From Oscillospiraceae bacterium CM (lineage in GTDB: Bacteria > Bacillota > Clostridia > Oscillospirales > Oscillospiraceae), in assembly GCA_022870705.1 (NCBI GenBank), contig CP072107.1, forward strand, positions 742,501 to 806,500: a stretch of 64,000 nucleotides of DNA. The letters run 5' to 3'. Positions 15,968-24,772 of this stretch are shown piece by piece. The notes under the pieces were generated by a model that was not told the DNA's origin, ran no database searches, and saw nothing but the letters and a program-made list of their open reading frames with translations. The stretch's first letter is position 1, and each line of letters starts with the position of its first letter. The position numbers and the translations under genes were made by a program.

Positions 15968-18961
15968 TCAAAACTCTAATCGATAAACACGAGAAATCAA
16001 GCCCTCAATCCGCTCGATCAGAGCCTTCTTCTGGCGCAGCAGTACGCTCTCCACACGTTTGGGCGGAGCGGATGCCAGCCTGTCATTTATGCCATATACT
16101 TCACGGGTCATGCCTACAACTTCGTCGTGGATGGCTCTTTGCACGGGAACAGAGAAGTCCAGTTCCACGAAAGGCAAAGACGACAGGATGAAAGTCCCTC
16201 TTGCAACAAAACCACCCTCAAAGTAACTGCCGGACATACGAATGTACTGCTCTGTATAAGGGTTGGATAACCATGCCTGTACGTATTCCAAGTCGTAGGG
16301 GCTTCCCGCCTTATGGCTGACCGCGCAATACCCTGCTGTACCGCCGGACGCAATCAACATATCGTTGCCGTCATAGGCGTACATCGGCTCTTGGCTCAGG
16401 ACGCCAACAATAAGCTTCGGCGTGTTGATGAACGCCGTCAATGCCTGTGTCCTGCCATATTGATACCATGTTTCTGCGGTGGCATTTGGCACATCCCGAA
16501 CGCCGGAGGGCGATACCAATTTAGGAACCAGCCTGTCATAATAATGGCGAAGGTACGCATACGCGCCGGGGTAGCGGCTTTCCATTTCCTCTCTCGAGAT
16601 TAGCTTGCCGTTGGTATCATAGGGGAAGATAATCCGTTTGTCCGTGTCCAACAAGCTGTAGGAATTTGAGCCCTTCTCGGCTTTAAGGGTAGGCTTAAAA
16701 TATGGCTTGAGGATCGCCTTTTCGATGGAGAAGTCCTGCCCATCACGCTCTATGGTGACAGCCGTTCTGTTCTCACGCTTAACCTCACTCGCCGCGAACC
16801 AGTATACTGGAACGGGACGCTCTGCGCTGGTCTGGATACCATTGAATATCTCAGCATGGGTTTCCAGCGGAACTGTTCTGCCTTCCAGCCTTTGCAGCAA
16901 CGCCATGAATTCCATATCCGTGGTCAGCTTCCACGGTGAATCGTCAAGTGAGGACGCTTTCAGCACGATGGATTCCACGTCTTCCCTTGCCCACAAAGTC
17001 GGGGCAGAGGTGACGTTGGAATATACAAATTCCTCATTCGGCTGCTTTTGCAGGAGCAGGATTGAACTGTATATGGTCTTATCCTCGAACAACTGCGCGT
17101 CGCCGAAGTCATCCAACTGCACCAGCATCGCGTGCCGGGCAATCAACTGCCGCAACTTTTGCCCGGCATCGACCTTGAAGAACTTGTTGGGAACAATATA
17201 GCAAACGAGACCGCCATCCTTCACCAGGCGGACGGCGCGTTCGATGAAGATGAAGTATTTGTCAAACTGCTTATATGCGGAACTATATTTGTCTTTGTAG
17301 ACATCAAATTCAACTACAGGAAGCAGCGCGTGTATATCTTCTGTGCTGACGTAGGGCGGGTTACCGATGATGGCATCAAACGGTCTATCCAGCCGCATTT
17401 CTGACCAATTGAACGGAACCACGGCAAGCATTTCACGGGGAGTAAGCCGCCTGCCGTCAAGTTCATGTTCGCCGATCAGGGCGTTGCCGTGGAAGATGTT
17501 CGTGCTGAGTTCAGGCAGAATCGGGGTGGACTCCGCAACGGAAGGTGTGGTTTCATTTTCGATGAGCTTAACCAGCAATGAAAACTTGGCGACTTCCACC
17601 GCATGGATGTCGATGTCTATGCCATATACACAGGAGCAGAGAAGCTGCTTCTTTTCTTCCAGCGGTAACTTGAAGAAACCGTTCCCAATCTCAATCAGAT
17701 GGGAAGGGTCGTTCTGGGCGTACCACTCAACGCAATAGTTCTGCAAATAGTCAAACGCTGCTTCAAGAAACACGCCGGAGCCACAGGCAATGTCCGCAAT
17801 CCGCAACTCCAATAGTTCCTGCGGAGTCTTACCTTCGCACAGCCGCGACATGGTTTGTTCAACGATGTATTTTACGATTTCCGTTGGTGTTGTGACGATG
17901 GAGCGGTCAGCATAGTCTTTTTTCTTAGCAAGACCAATGGCACCGCCCGGCAGCACTGCCAACTGCTCCGTGAGGAACATCTCATAGATTTTGCCGAGCA
18001 GATTGGATTCGATAATACTGAATAGATAAGGGCTTTGCGGATAATACAAACCCTGTACAATCTCGGTAATGACCACGTTGCTCAAATCGAAAACAATGTT
18101 GTTGCCGGAGAACAGACCTGAGTCATATCGGCGGTCGGCGGCGCGGAGCATTTCCTCCAAGCGGGTATTCAGTTGCGCCGGATCGCTGATTGTTTCCTGC
18201 AAATTGTGGTATAATGGCAGGTTTTTGTCCTCACATATCCGCAGAAAAACAATCTGATTAATAAAGTCCTGCACTACATCGTTCAGTACGTCCAACGATC
18301 GATATTTAGTGTCTTTGTGATAGAGTTCATTGCTCAACGAAACGCGCCAACGGTTAATCTGTTCCAAGAAGAGTGCATCAACCTGCTGTTTTTGCGAGCT
18401 GCCTGCTAAAAGGTGTTCATCGAAATAAGCGTCGAACGCGCCGGAATAGATGACATCCCTCGATATCAGGGAGCAAATTTCATCAAATTTGCTGGCGTAG
18501 TCAGTAAAGTGAAAAAACCGATACCGCGCAACCGGGCAAGCCTCACCCTCCCTCGGAACAACGGTGGTGTCGTAGATAATCAGGTACTCAAAATTGGTCA
18601 GAACGGCTACCTTGTGGTTGGCATTCCAGCCGTATTTCCGGGCTTGCAAAGCTGGTTCGGGGTGACGGAAAATATCAACGGCGGGTTTCTTCGCTTCAAC
18701 AAACAGTTTTGCAACGCCACGCAGGGTTAGCGAATAATCTGGCCGGTCAGTTTGCGTGGAGTAATTCTCGGCTATCACTTCGCGATATTGGGGAGGCAAC
18801 CCCTTCGCGTTTGATACATCCCATCCCAACAACTGCAAAAGAGGATCAATATACTCAATCCTGCAAGAATGTTCATTATAAGCGTTTCTCTGATCTTTGT
18901 AGTATGTCAGATTCGCCGCAAACTTGTCAGCCAGGGTTTTAAGTTCATTTTGTATATCCAT
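15968..18961 (-). CDS. Type IIG restriction-modification enzyme (Eco57I-like)
   Basis: 997 residues from the ATG at 18961 (AAGGCAGGG upstream); an in-frame ATG at 18997 overlaps the controller stop (TAATG) and is the alternative. The N-terminal nuclease domain has PDYS at 74-77 and FVEAKKPAVD at 87-96, a PD-(D/E)xK site like that of HsdR. The methylase core has IADIACGSGVFLEAAF near 387 and IIGNPPYVSTE near 534. A TaqI-like specificity region follows, with a helical C-terminus. It both cuts and methylates DNA. With the downstream methylase this forms a complete system; recognition site unknown. Confidence 0.85.
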   Translation of the reverse strand: MDIQNELKTLADKFAANLTYYKDQRNAYNEHSCRIEYIDPLLQLLGWDVSNAKGLPPQYREVIAENYSTQTDRPDYSLTLRGVAKLFVEAKKPAVDIFRHPEPALQARKYGWNANHKVAVLTNFEYLIIYDTTVVPREGEACPVARYRFFHFTDYASKFDEICSLISRDVIYSGAFDAYFDEHLLAGSSQKQQVDALFLEQINRWRVSLSNELYHKDTKYRSLDVLNDVVQDFINQIVFLRICEDKNLPLYHNLQETISDPAQLNTRLEEMLRAADRRYDSGLFSGNNIVFDLSNVVITEIVQGLYYPQSPYLFSIIESNLLGKIYEMFLTEQLAVLPGGAIGLAKKKDYADRSIVTTPTEIVKYIVEQTMSRLCEGKTPQELLELRIADIACGSGVFLEAAFDYLQNYCVEWYAQNDPSHLIEIGNGFFKLPLEEKKQLLCSCVYGIDIDIHAVEVAKFSLLVKLIENETTPSVAESTPILPELSTNIFHGNALIGEHELDGRRLTPREMLAVVPFNWSEMRLDRPFDAIIGNPPYVSTEDIHALLPVVEFDVYKDKYSSAYKQFDKYFIFIERAVRLVKDGGLVCYIVPNKFFKVDAGQKLRQLIARHAMLVQLDDFGDAQLFEDKTIYSSILLLQKQPNEEFVYSNVTSAPTLWAREDVESIVLKASSLDDSPWKLTTDMEFMALLQRLEGRTVPLETHAEIFNGIQTSAERPVPVYWFAASEVKRENRTAVTIERDGQDFSIEKAILKPYFKPTLKAEKGSNSYSLLDTDKRIIFPYDTNGKLISREEMESRYPGAYAYLRHYYDRLVPKLVSPSGVRDVPNATAETWYQYGRTQALTAFINTPKLIVGVLSQEPMYAYDGNDMLIASGGTAGYCAVSHKAGSPYDLEYVQAWLSNPYTEQYIRMSGSYFEGGFVARGTFILSSLPFVELDFSVPVQRAIHDEVVGMTREVYGINDRLASAPPKRVESVLLRQKKALIERIEGLISRVYRLEF

Positions 18962-18996
18962 GGAAACCCTGCCTTTCTCACTTTGGTAATTATGCA

Positions 18997-19209
18997 TTAA
19001 ACATGCTCTAATGCTGTGATGATATCTTTCGGTATATTTTTGCTTTTACAATAATCCAAAATACGCAGCTTCGCCAGACGGCTCGGAACAGAACGGTTGT
19101 TCTCCCAACGGTTCAGCGTCGTGAAGCTTACGTTCAATTCGTGGGCAAACTGTTCCTGCGAAATATTCAATTCTTTTCGGACTTCTTTGAGTATTTCATC
19201 GAGCTTCAT
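18997..19209 (-). CDS. XRE-family controller of the defence operon
   Basis: 70 residues, almost wholly a helix-turn-helix: LKEVRKELNISQEQFAHELN followed by VSFTTLNRWENNRSVPS. Restriction-modification systems often carry such a small controller that delays nuclease expression until DNA is methylated. It is the first gene of the operon; its stop overlaps an alternative start of the nuclease gene by one base. A palindrome overlies its promoter, which fits autoregulation (inference). Confidence 0.85.
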   Translation of the reverse strand: MKLDEILKEVRKELNISQEQFAHELNVSFTTLNRWENNRSVPSRLAKLRILDYCKSKNIPKDIITALEHV

Positions 19210-19232
19210 AAGCGCATCACCTCATAGCGTAT

Positions 19233-19261
19233 ATTATAGCACACGCTATAAAGAGTTGCAA
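19233..19261 (-). promoter_or_regulatory. Defence-operon promoter with palindromic operator
   Basis: Minus strand: TTGCAA, 17-bp spacer, TATAAT. A perfect palindrome, TTATAGC-4 nt-GCTATAA (19234-19251), covers the spacer and -10, and CGCTAT recurs just downstream. This layout is expected for an autorepressing controller protein. Confidence 0.75.
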
Positions 19262-19506
19262 GAATATAAATCCATTTCCGACCCTTGAATCACATGAACA
19301 AACTTGTCGTGTTGCGCTTCATTTGTTCTGTTTATAATGACTCCAATGAAGCGGTAAAAAAAACGTTCACGAAACAGCCGATCCAAATTTTTATACTAGC
19401 CTCATCACACATGACGTCGTTCATCTTGACGTTTGGAACGGCTTCCGGCCTGTGTAACCTGACGAGCGAACCGCTCCACATTAAAGCGTCCGAAAGGACG
19501 CGCAGC

Positions 19507-19622
19507 CGCACAATTCTATTGTGCGTTCAGTGGGGATTGGGGAGCCTTCCCCAACAAGCATTTTTTGCGAAATTAACCGCAGGGGAATTGAAGCAAAAAA
19601 GCAAGGTGTGTACCACCTTGCC
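19507..19622. other. Candidate oriT: three consecutive inverted repeats
   Basis: Three hairpins lie in 116 bases: CGCACAAT-TCT-ATTGTGCG (19507-19525), TTGGGGA-GCCT-TCCCCAA (19537-19554) and GCAAGGTG-TGTAC-CACCTTGC (19602-19622). There is no coding evidence from 19262 to 19642 apart from unsupported short frames. The dense perfect repeats without T-tracts resemble transfer origins of MobP elements. No nic site can be assigned; it lies far from the relaxase gene only because of the intervening defence island. Confidence 0.4.
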
Positions 19623-19649
19623 CTGCTTGCTACAATGTGTTTGACCCTG

Positions 19650-19901
19650 AAAGCAGCGAAAAAACCATGCTGCACAGCGGCTCATACCTAAGCTACAATA
19701 AAGGGGTAATCGGTCTTACGGCGCATTGCTTGAGCCTCCACGCTCGTCCGCGCAAACTGTAAACCGCCCCCTCATTGCAGCGTTCGATTTACGCAGGTTG
19801 AAGCATCGGAGATTTTCCGTACATTCGTGTAACTAAGCAAGCTGAATCGGTAATGAGTCGCCGCGGTCGCCGATTAGAAATCTTTTAATTGGAGGACTGC
19901 C
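19650..19901 (+). ncRNA. Candidate bridge-RNA region of the IS110 element (left flank)
   Basis: 252 non-coding bases between the proposed left end and the transposase start. In IS110-group elements the left end encodes a structured bridge RNA that pairs with donor and target DNA. Here I see only location and length; loops matching the flanks were not resolved by eye. In the IS1111 group the RNA lies on the other side, so the right flank is an alternative. Confidence 0.35.
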
Positions 19902-21140
19902 ATGAAAACAAGCATCATAACAGCGGTTGGCGTTGATGTTTCTAAGGGAAAGAGCACGGTCGCCATTCGTAGGCCGGGCGGCGAAATCGTAATGACACCT
20001 ATCACCGTTCTCCACACGGCAGAGGGGCCGGACAAGCTCATTGATACGCTTCGTTCCGTCGAGGGGGAAATCCGCATAGTGATGGAGCACACCGGCATGT
20101 ACTGGAGGCCGATTGCTCTGGCCCTTAAGAACGCGGGATTTTTCGTCAGCGTCGTGAACGCCATGCTGATCCACGACTTCAGCGACAACTCAATTCGTAA
20201 AGTGAAAACAGATCGGGCCGATTCCCTCAAGATTGCCAACTACGCACTGACCTTCTGGCAGGAACTACGCGACTATTCTATAGAGGACGAAAATCGGCAA
20301 ATGCTGAAAATCCAGAGCCGTCTGTACGAACGTACACTGAACTCCAGCGTTGCACTGCGCAACGGGCTTATCTCTCTGCTTGACCAGGTATTTCCCGGAG
20401 CGAATAAGCTCTTCGATGAGCAACGCACCAAGTCCGGGCATATAAAGTGGGTGGATTTTGTCAGGCGTTTTTGGAATAAAGACTGCGTGGCAGCCTCGTC
20501 CTTTTCCTCTTTTGCAGACACCTTCCAAAAATGGTGCAAAAGAACCGGATACCATTTCAGCCTTTCGGATGCCGAACGCATTCATGGTATTGCCCGCAAC
20601 TCGGTTGACATGCTTACAAAAAATGATAGCACGAAGCTGTTGATCACACAAGCGGTAGACAGCCTGAATGCGGTTTATGACACGCTGCAAATTCTTCGGA
20701 ACGAGATGTACAGGTTGGCATCATTGCTCCCTGAGTTCGAAATCGTCATGTCGATGCAGGGCGCTGGAAAAATAACGGGGCCGCAGCTCATGGCCGAAAT
20801 TGGAGACGTGCGACGTTTTACGAGCAAAAGTGCTTTGGTCGCCTTTGCCGGAGTGGATGCACCGCCTTATCAATCTGGCACCTTCGACTCCAAGTCAAGG
20901 CATGTCTCAAAACGCGGCTCGCCGCATCTTCGCAGAGCGCTGTTTACTATTTGCAGTGTTGTCCTCCAGCACGCTGATCCAGAGAATCCAATCTACCAGT
21001 TCATGAACAGAAAACGGGTGGAGGGGAAACACTTTTACGTCTACACTGTGGCAGGCGGAGCTAAGTTTCTGCGTATTTATTATGCCAGGGTGAAAGAGTA
21101 TCTGAACGCTTTAGACGCCCAGGCAGATATAGTGGCATAA
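19902..21140 (+). CDS. IS110-family transposase
   Basis: 412 residues with TTGGAGG before the ATG. The N-terminal DEDD/RuvC-like domain shows D12 (GVDVSKGK), E62 (MEHTGMYW) and D104/D107 (KTDRADS). The C-terminal Tnp20 domain has GAGKITGPQLMAEIGD near 290 and SGTFDSKSRHVSKRGSPHL near 325-343, which holds the serine used for strand transfer. IS110 enzymes act with a bridge RNA and make no target duplication. The gene looks intact, so the element may be active. Confidence 0.93.
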   Translation: MKTSIITAVGVDVSKGKSTVAIRRPGGEIVMTPITVLHTAEGPDKLIDTLRSVEGEIRIVMEHTGMYWRPIALALKNAGFFVSVVNAMLIHDFSDNSIRKVKTDRADSLKIANYALTFWQELRDYSIEDENRQMLKIQSRLYERTLNSSVALRNGLISLLDQVFPGANKLFDEQRTKSGHIKWVDFVRRFWNKDCVAASSFSSFADTFQKWCKRTGYHFSLSDAERIHGIARNSVDMLTKNDSTKLLITQAVDSLNAVYDTLQILRNEMYRLASLLPEFEIVMSMQGAGKITGPQLMAEIGDVRRFTSKSALVAFAGVDAPPYQSGTFDSKSRHVSKRGSPHLRRALFTICSVVLQHADPENPIYQFMNRKRVEGKHFYVYTVAGGAKFLRIYYARVKEYLNALDAQADIVA

Positions 21141-21172
21141 TGTGGGCATTCATACACGGCTGACGGTAGCAG

Positions 21173-21275
21173 CCATGCCGCTTCTCGGCATGGTCTGATG
21201 ACGTCTGCCCTCGCAGCACCGCAGTGCTGCGGAACCTCAGATCCGCAAAAAGCAGACTGCTTTGCGGGTCTATTT
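21173..21275 (+). repeat. Cluster of hairpins in the IS110 right flank
   Basis: Three perfect or near-perfect stems follow the transposase: CCATGCCG / CGGCATGG, GCAGCAC / GTGCTGC and CCGCAAA / TTTGCGG. They may terminate transposase transcription or belong to a structured element RNA. Confidence 0.5.
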
Positions 21276-21426
21276 GTTGTGCTATCTTATTGTACAGAAT
21301 AGCCCGATCATTTTTTGTGGTTTAGGGCTTGACACCTATTTGCAGGTTTGCCGTTTAGCGCGACCCTGGGAATAGCATAAAAAGACGAGGAAAGGATTGA
21401 CTATCGGTTTGCGGCTCCGTATAATG

Positions 21427-21449
21427 ATGTTAGGTAGTCTACCTAACAT
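21427..21449. promoter_or_regulatory. MarR operator
   Basis: Perfect palindrome ATGTTAGGTA-GTC-TACCTAACAT, 22 bases before the MarR start codon. Size and symmetry are those of a winged-helix MarR dimer site, so autorepression of the three-gene operon is likely. Confidence 0.75.
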
Positions 21450-21471
21450 CAGCTGCGGGGAGAAAATTAAA

Positions 21472-21936
21472 ATGCCTAACCATGAAAGCATCTCAAAAAA
21501 CATTTCAATAACCTTGTACGAAGCTTATAAAACATACAATAAGCGTTTAAGCAGTTTGTTCAGCAAAGAAGGATACGGTGAAATAACAGCAAATAGCTGC
21601 CAGTATCTACACATGGTATCCGTGCTGAATCAATATGAAAACTCGGCAACGATAACCGGCCTCTCCAATCGATTGGGGGTTAAAAAGTCCTCAGTTATCC
21701 AGATGGTCAACAATCTGCTTAAATCAGGATACCTGACAAAAAAGAACAAGGATGCGGATCGAAGGGGGTTCGCGTTAGAGCTTACCGAAAAAGGTTTGGA
21801 AATACTCAGGCATGAGGAAGTGTTTTCAAACAACTTCCTCAATTACTTCTGCGACACGCTTTCCCCGGAAGAAATGCAGGCTCTTGAGAGTATCGCAAAA
21901 AAAATCTCCGCGAAAATCCATAAGGAGACAATATGA
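21472..21936 (+). CDS. MarR-family transcriptional regulator
   Basis: 154 residues from the ATG at 21472 (GGGGAG upstream). The winged helix lies at about 45-110 (ITGLSNRLGVKKSSVIQMVN, then the wing KKNKDADRRGFALELTEKG). The terminal helices should form the dimer interface. The stop overlaps the next start (ATGA), giving an operon with a methyltransferase and a GrpB-like protein. A perfect palindrome precedes the gene. The ligand is unknown. Confidence 0.88.
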   Translation: MPNHESISKNISITLYEAYKTYNKRLSSLFSKEGYGEITANSCQYLHMVSVLNQYENSATITGLSNRLGVKKSSVIQMVNNLLKSGYLTKKNKDADRRGFALELTEKGLEILRHEEVFSNNFLNYFCDTLSPEEMQALESIAKKISAKIHKETI

Positions 21937-22610
21937 GTAATCAGAATGACATAAAAATTGACTTTGACAGGATTGCGGAACTTGAACAAAACAAATGGAA
22001 TCACAATAACCATTATTATAATTTCTTGTTGCGGAAAATTGGGAAGAGGCGCGACGATTCATTGGAGATCGGCTGCGGAACCGGTGAATTCTGCAAGTTG
22101 CTTGCTTTAAAAAGCAAGCAAGTGACCGGCATTGACTTATCGCCAAAAATGATTGAAAAAGCCAAGAAAAACAGCTCTGTTTCAAATATCAGTTTCATTA
22201 ACGCCGACATCACTGACTGTGATTATGTAGAAAATTCGTTTGACTGCATTGTTTCCATAGCGACCATGCACCATCTTCCATACAAAGCGGTATTGGAAAA
22301 TGCGAAGCAATGGCTAAAAATCGGAGGAATTATCTTAATTTTAGACCTGTATAAGAGCGATACCCCGGCGGATTATTTCTATTCTTTGATCGCGTCGCCG
22401 ATAAACGTTCTGATGTGCCTGATTAAAAATAAAAGGATAAGACAAACTCCGGAAGAGGCTGAATATTGGAGAGAGCATTCGAAACACGATCAATTTATGA
22501 CCATAAAGGAAATCAAAAGAATTGCATATGAAGTCTTACCGGGGGCAAAGGTAAAAAGGCGGTTGTTTTGGAGGTATTCTTTGGTCTGGAATAAGAAGGT
22601 GAAAAGCTGA
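21933..22610 (+). CDS. Class I SAM-dependent methyltransferase
   Basis: 225 residues. SAM-binding motif I is SLEIGCGTGEFCKLL near residue 43, followed by GIDLSPKMIEKAKK, INADITDCDY and the post-motif IATMHHLPY, as in methyltransferase domain 11/25 enzymes that modify small molecules. The C-terminus is basic. It overlaps the MarR stop by four bases and the next gene by one, so it is regulated with them. The substrate is unknown; modification of a toxic compound sensed by MarR is a guess. Confidence 0.85.
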   Translation: MSNQNDIKIDFDRIAELEQNKWNHNNHYYNFLLRKIGKRRDDSLEIGCGTGEFCKLLALKSKQVTGIDLSPKMIEKAKKNSSVSNISFINADITDCDYVENSFDCIVSIATMHHLPYKAVLENAKQWLKIGGIILILDLYKSDTPADYFYSLIASPINVLMCLIKNKRIRQTPEEAEYWREHSKHDQFMTIKEIKRIAYEVLPGAKVKRRLFWRYSLVWNKKVKS

Positions 22611-23185
22611 TGAAAAAGCATTTGTCGGATATGACTCTGGAAGAACTGTGGGAGTTGTTCCCAATCTTCTTAACGGAACACCAACCCTGCTGGGATGCCT
22701 GGTATCACGAGGAATTATGCAATTTGCAGCAGCTTCTGCCCGCAAAAGAGATAGTGCGGATCAGCCATATCGGCAGTACCGCTATCAAGACGATCCGGGC
22801 AAAGCCCACTGTGGATATTTTGGTTGAAACCACACCGGACAGTGATTGGGCAACCGTTAAAGATAAGCTGCTTCAAGGCGGATACCTCTGCATGCTGGAA
22901 AACAGCAGACAGATTTCGTTTAATAAGGGTTACACGGAAAACGGCTTTGCGGAAAAGGTCTATCATCTGCATTTACGGCGTGAGGGGGACAACGACGAGC
23001 TTTATTTCCGGGATTATCTGCTTGACCACCTTCAGGCGGCAAAAGCATATGAAGAGTTAAAGATGAATCTGTGGAAAAAGTACGAGCATGACCGTGATGC
23101 CTATACCGAAAGCAAGACGGATTTCATCCGGAAATATACGCAGGAGGCCAAAAAACTTTACGGGAAACGATATGACCAAAGATAA
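22610..23185 (+). CDS. GrpB-family (UPF0157) protein
   Basis: 191 residues. RISHIGSTAIKTIRAKPTVD near residues 44-65 is the hallmark of GrpB/UPF0157, a branch of the nucleotidyltransferase fold. FRDYLLDHLQAAKAYEELK and the basic C-terminus also match. No activity has been firmly shown for the family. The start codon overlaps the previous stop (TGATG), so it is the last gene of the MarR operon. Confidence 0.85.
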   Translation: MKKHLSDMTLEELWELFPIFLTEHQPCWDAWYHEELCNLQQLLPAKEIVRISHIGSTAIKTIRAKPTVDILVETTPDSDWATVKDKLLQGGYLCMLENSRQISFNKGYTENGFAEKVYHLHLRREGDNDELYFRDYLLDHLQAAKAYEELKMNLWKKYEHDRDAYTESKTDFIRKYTQEAKKLYGKRYDQR

Positions 23186-23254
23186 ACCGCTCTTTACAGA
23201 GCCAAGAAGAACCGGGAAGGACAAGCGGAATAACGCTTAAAGGGGGAATTTGCT

Positions 23255-24163
23255 TTGACCATACAACAGTTAAAATATATCGTTGAAGTAGCGGACAAGG
23301 GTTCCATTACAGAGGCGGCGAAGAGCTTATTTGTTTCTCAGCCAAGTCTGTCTGCTTCGATAAAAGAATTGGAATCAGAAATAAAGACGACAATTTTTGT
23401 CCGCACAAACAGAGGAATCGTTGTTTCAAACGAGGGAGCGGACTTCTTGGCCTACGCCCGCCAAATATTACAGCAGGTTGTTTTGGTTGAAGACAGATAT
23501 ATCAACGCCACCCCCTCAAAACAACGGTTTTCGGTTTCAACGCACCATTATACTTTTGCAGCCAACGCTTTTGTCGATCTGATCAAGGAGTTTGGGGGCG
23601 ATGAATATGAATTCACTTTGCGGGAAACAAAAACCTTTGAGATTATTGAAGATGTCAAAAGTTTACGAAGCGAATTAGGCATCATCTATTTGAGCAGTTT
23701 CAATGAGCACGTGATTCGTAAATATTTGAATGAAGGCAATCTCCTTTTTTCTGAACTGTTTGTCGCGGCGCCTCACATCTTCATATGCAAAGAGAATCCT
23801 TTGGCGGGCCGTTCCAGCGTTACACTTGATGATTTGGAAAATTTACCATACTTGGAGTATGAACAGGGCGAACATAATTCTTTTTATTTTTCAGAAGAAA
23901 TATTGAGCACTCTGAATCATAAGAAAACAATAAAGGTAAGTGATCGCGCGGCGGTAGTTAATCTTTTGATCGGTATAAACGCTTATACTATTTCTACAGG
24001 CGTGTTTCCATCATACCTGCATGGGGACGATATTATTGCAATTCCATTGGAGGTTGAGGAAAAAATCCACGTTGGCGTTATCACTCACAAGGACTATATA
24101 CCGACGCGGTTAGGTGAAATTTACCTGTCTGCGTTGAAAAGAATTGCTGATGAACTTGTATAG
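23255..24163 (+). CDS. LysR-family transcriptional regulator
   Basis: 302 residues from a TTG preceded by AAAGGGGG. The N-terminal helix-turn-helix is typical (MTIQQLKYIVEVADKGSITE, then AAKSLFVSQPSLSASIKELE); the rest is a periplasmic-binding-like effector domain. Family members that act on sulphur amino-acid genes are known, and a MetY gene lies 2 kb downstream, but a link is only suggested by proximity. It ends in a strong terminator. Confidence 0.9.
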   Translation: MTIQQLKYIVEVADKGSITEAAKSLFVSQPSLSASIKELESEIKTTIFVRTNRGIVVSNEGADFLAYARQILQQVVLVEDRYINATPSKQRFSVSTHHYTFAANAFVDLIKEFGGDEYEFTLRETKTFEIIEDVKSLRSELGIIYLSSFNEHVIRKYLNEGNLLFSELFVAAPHIFICKENPLAGRSSVTLDDLENLPYLEYEQGEHNSFYFSEEILSTLNHKKTIKVSDRAAVVNLLIGINAYTISTGVFPSYLHGDDIIAIPLEVEEKIHVGVITHKDYIPTRLGEIYLSALKRIADELV

Positions 24164-24171
24164 CAAGCAGT

Positions 24172-24215
24172 AAGCTGCTTCCTTTAGGATAGTATCCCTA
24201 TGGAAGCAGCTTTTT
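24172..24215 (+). terminator. Terminator of the LysR gene
   Basis: 11-bp perfect stem AAGCTGCTTCC / GGAAGCAGCTT with a 19-nt loop, followed by TTTTT. Confidence 0.9.
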
Positions 24216-24307
24216 CATGACCCGGCGCAGTGCTGTTTTAACGACAAGCGCACCGAATATTCATTTTTTTACGCCCCTAATTCCATCAGAGCAAGGCGTT
24301 CCATAAT

Positions 24308-24772
24308 CTACTTGATTGCCACATATTCGATAACTTTGTCCGTAAATATGATTCCGTCCAAGTGGTCAACTTCATGGTTAAGGCACTTTGCCAGTTCACC
24401 GGAAGCCTGTACAGTGATGGCCTGCCCGTTTTCATCGAGGGCTTCAACGATAACCTTTTCCGGCCTTAACACTTTACCCCAAATGCCGGGATAACTCAAA
24501 CAGCCCTCAATAACAAGCTGCTCTCCTTCAGATTCAACAATTTTAGGATTGACCAATTTAAGTAAGCCTTCTCCCATGTCGGCAACAACTAAGCGTCGTA
24601 AAATGCCCACCTGACAAGCCGCCAGGCCGCCGCCATTTTGGATACTATACATTGTCTCCGCCATGTCGCCGAGGATTTCCCTGATGCGGTCGTCAACCTT
24701 ATCAACAGGTCGGCTCTTTTTACGCAAGAATTCATCATCGAATTTTCTAATCTCTCTTAGTGCCACAAACAT
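24308..24772 (-). CDS. def: Peptide deformylase carried on the element
   Basis: 154 residues from the ATG at 24772 (AGGGGG upstream). All three deformylase motifs are intact: GGGLAACQVG (47-56), EGCLSYPG (89-96) and HEVDHLDG (133-140), supplying the metal-binding Cys and two His plus the catalytic Glu. It removes the formyl group from nascent proteins. The start lies inside the end of an XRE gene (26-base overlap), so both are one transcription unit. A second copy on a mobile element could raise tolerance to deformylase inhibitors; that is inference. Confidence 0.92.
   Translation of the reverse strand: MFVALREIRKFDDEFLRKKSRPVDKVDDRIREILGDMAETMYSIQNGGGLAACQVGILRRLVVADMGEGLLKLVNPKIVESEGEQLVIEGCLSYPGIWGKVLRPEKVIVEALDENGQAITVQASGELAKCLNHEVDHLDGIIFTDKVIEYVAIK

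Larger units (their letters stand above)
19643..21368 (+). mobile_element. IS110-family insertion sequence
   Basis: A single transposase gene sits between long non-coding flanks. The identical heptamer GACCCTG occurs at 19643-19649 and at 21362-21368, which would be the shared core expected at both ends of an IS110 insertion; this boundary is inferred. There are no long terminal inverted repeats. The upstream flank is about 250 bases and the downstream flank about 220, both structured. The insertion lies immediately after the oriT-like repeats. Confidence 0.65.

Noticed and set aside
19285-19644. 119-codon plus-strand frame between the defence island and the IS
   Set aside because: No ribosome site, irregular composition, and it crosses three strong inverted repeats, so the stretch looks non-coding.
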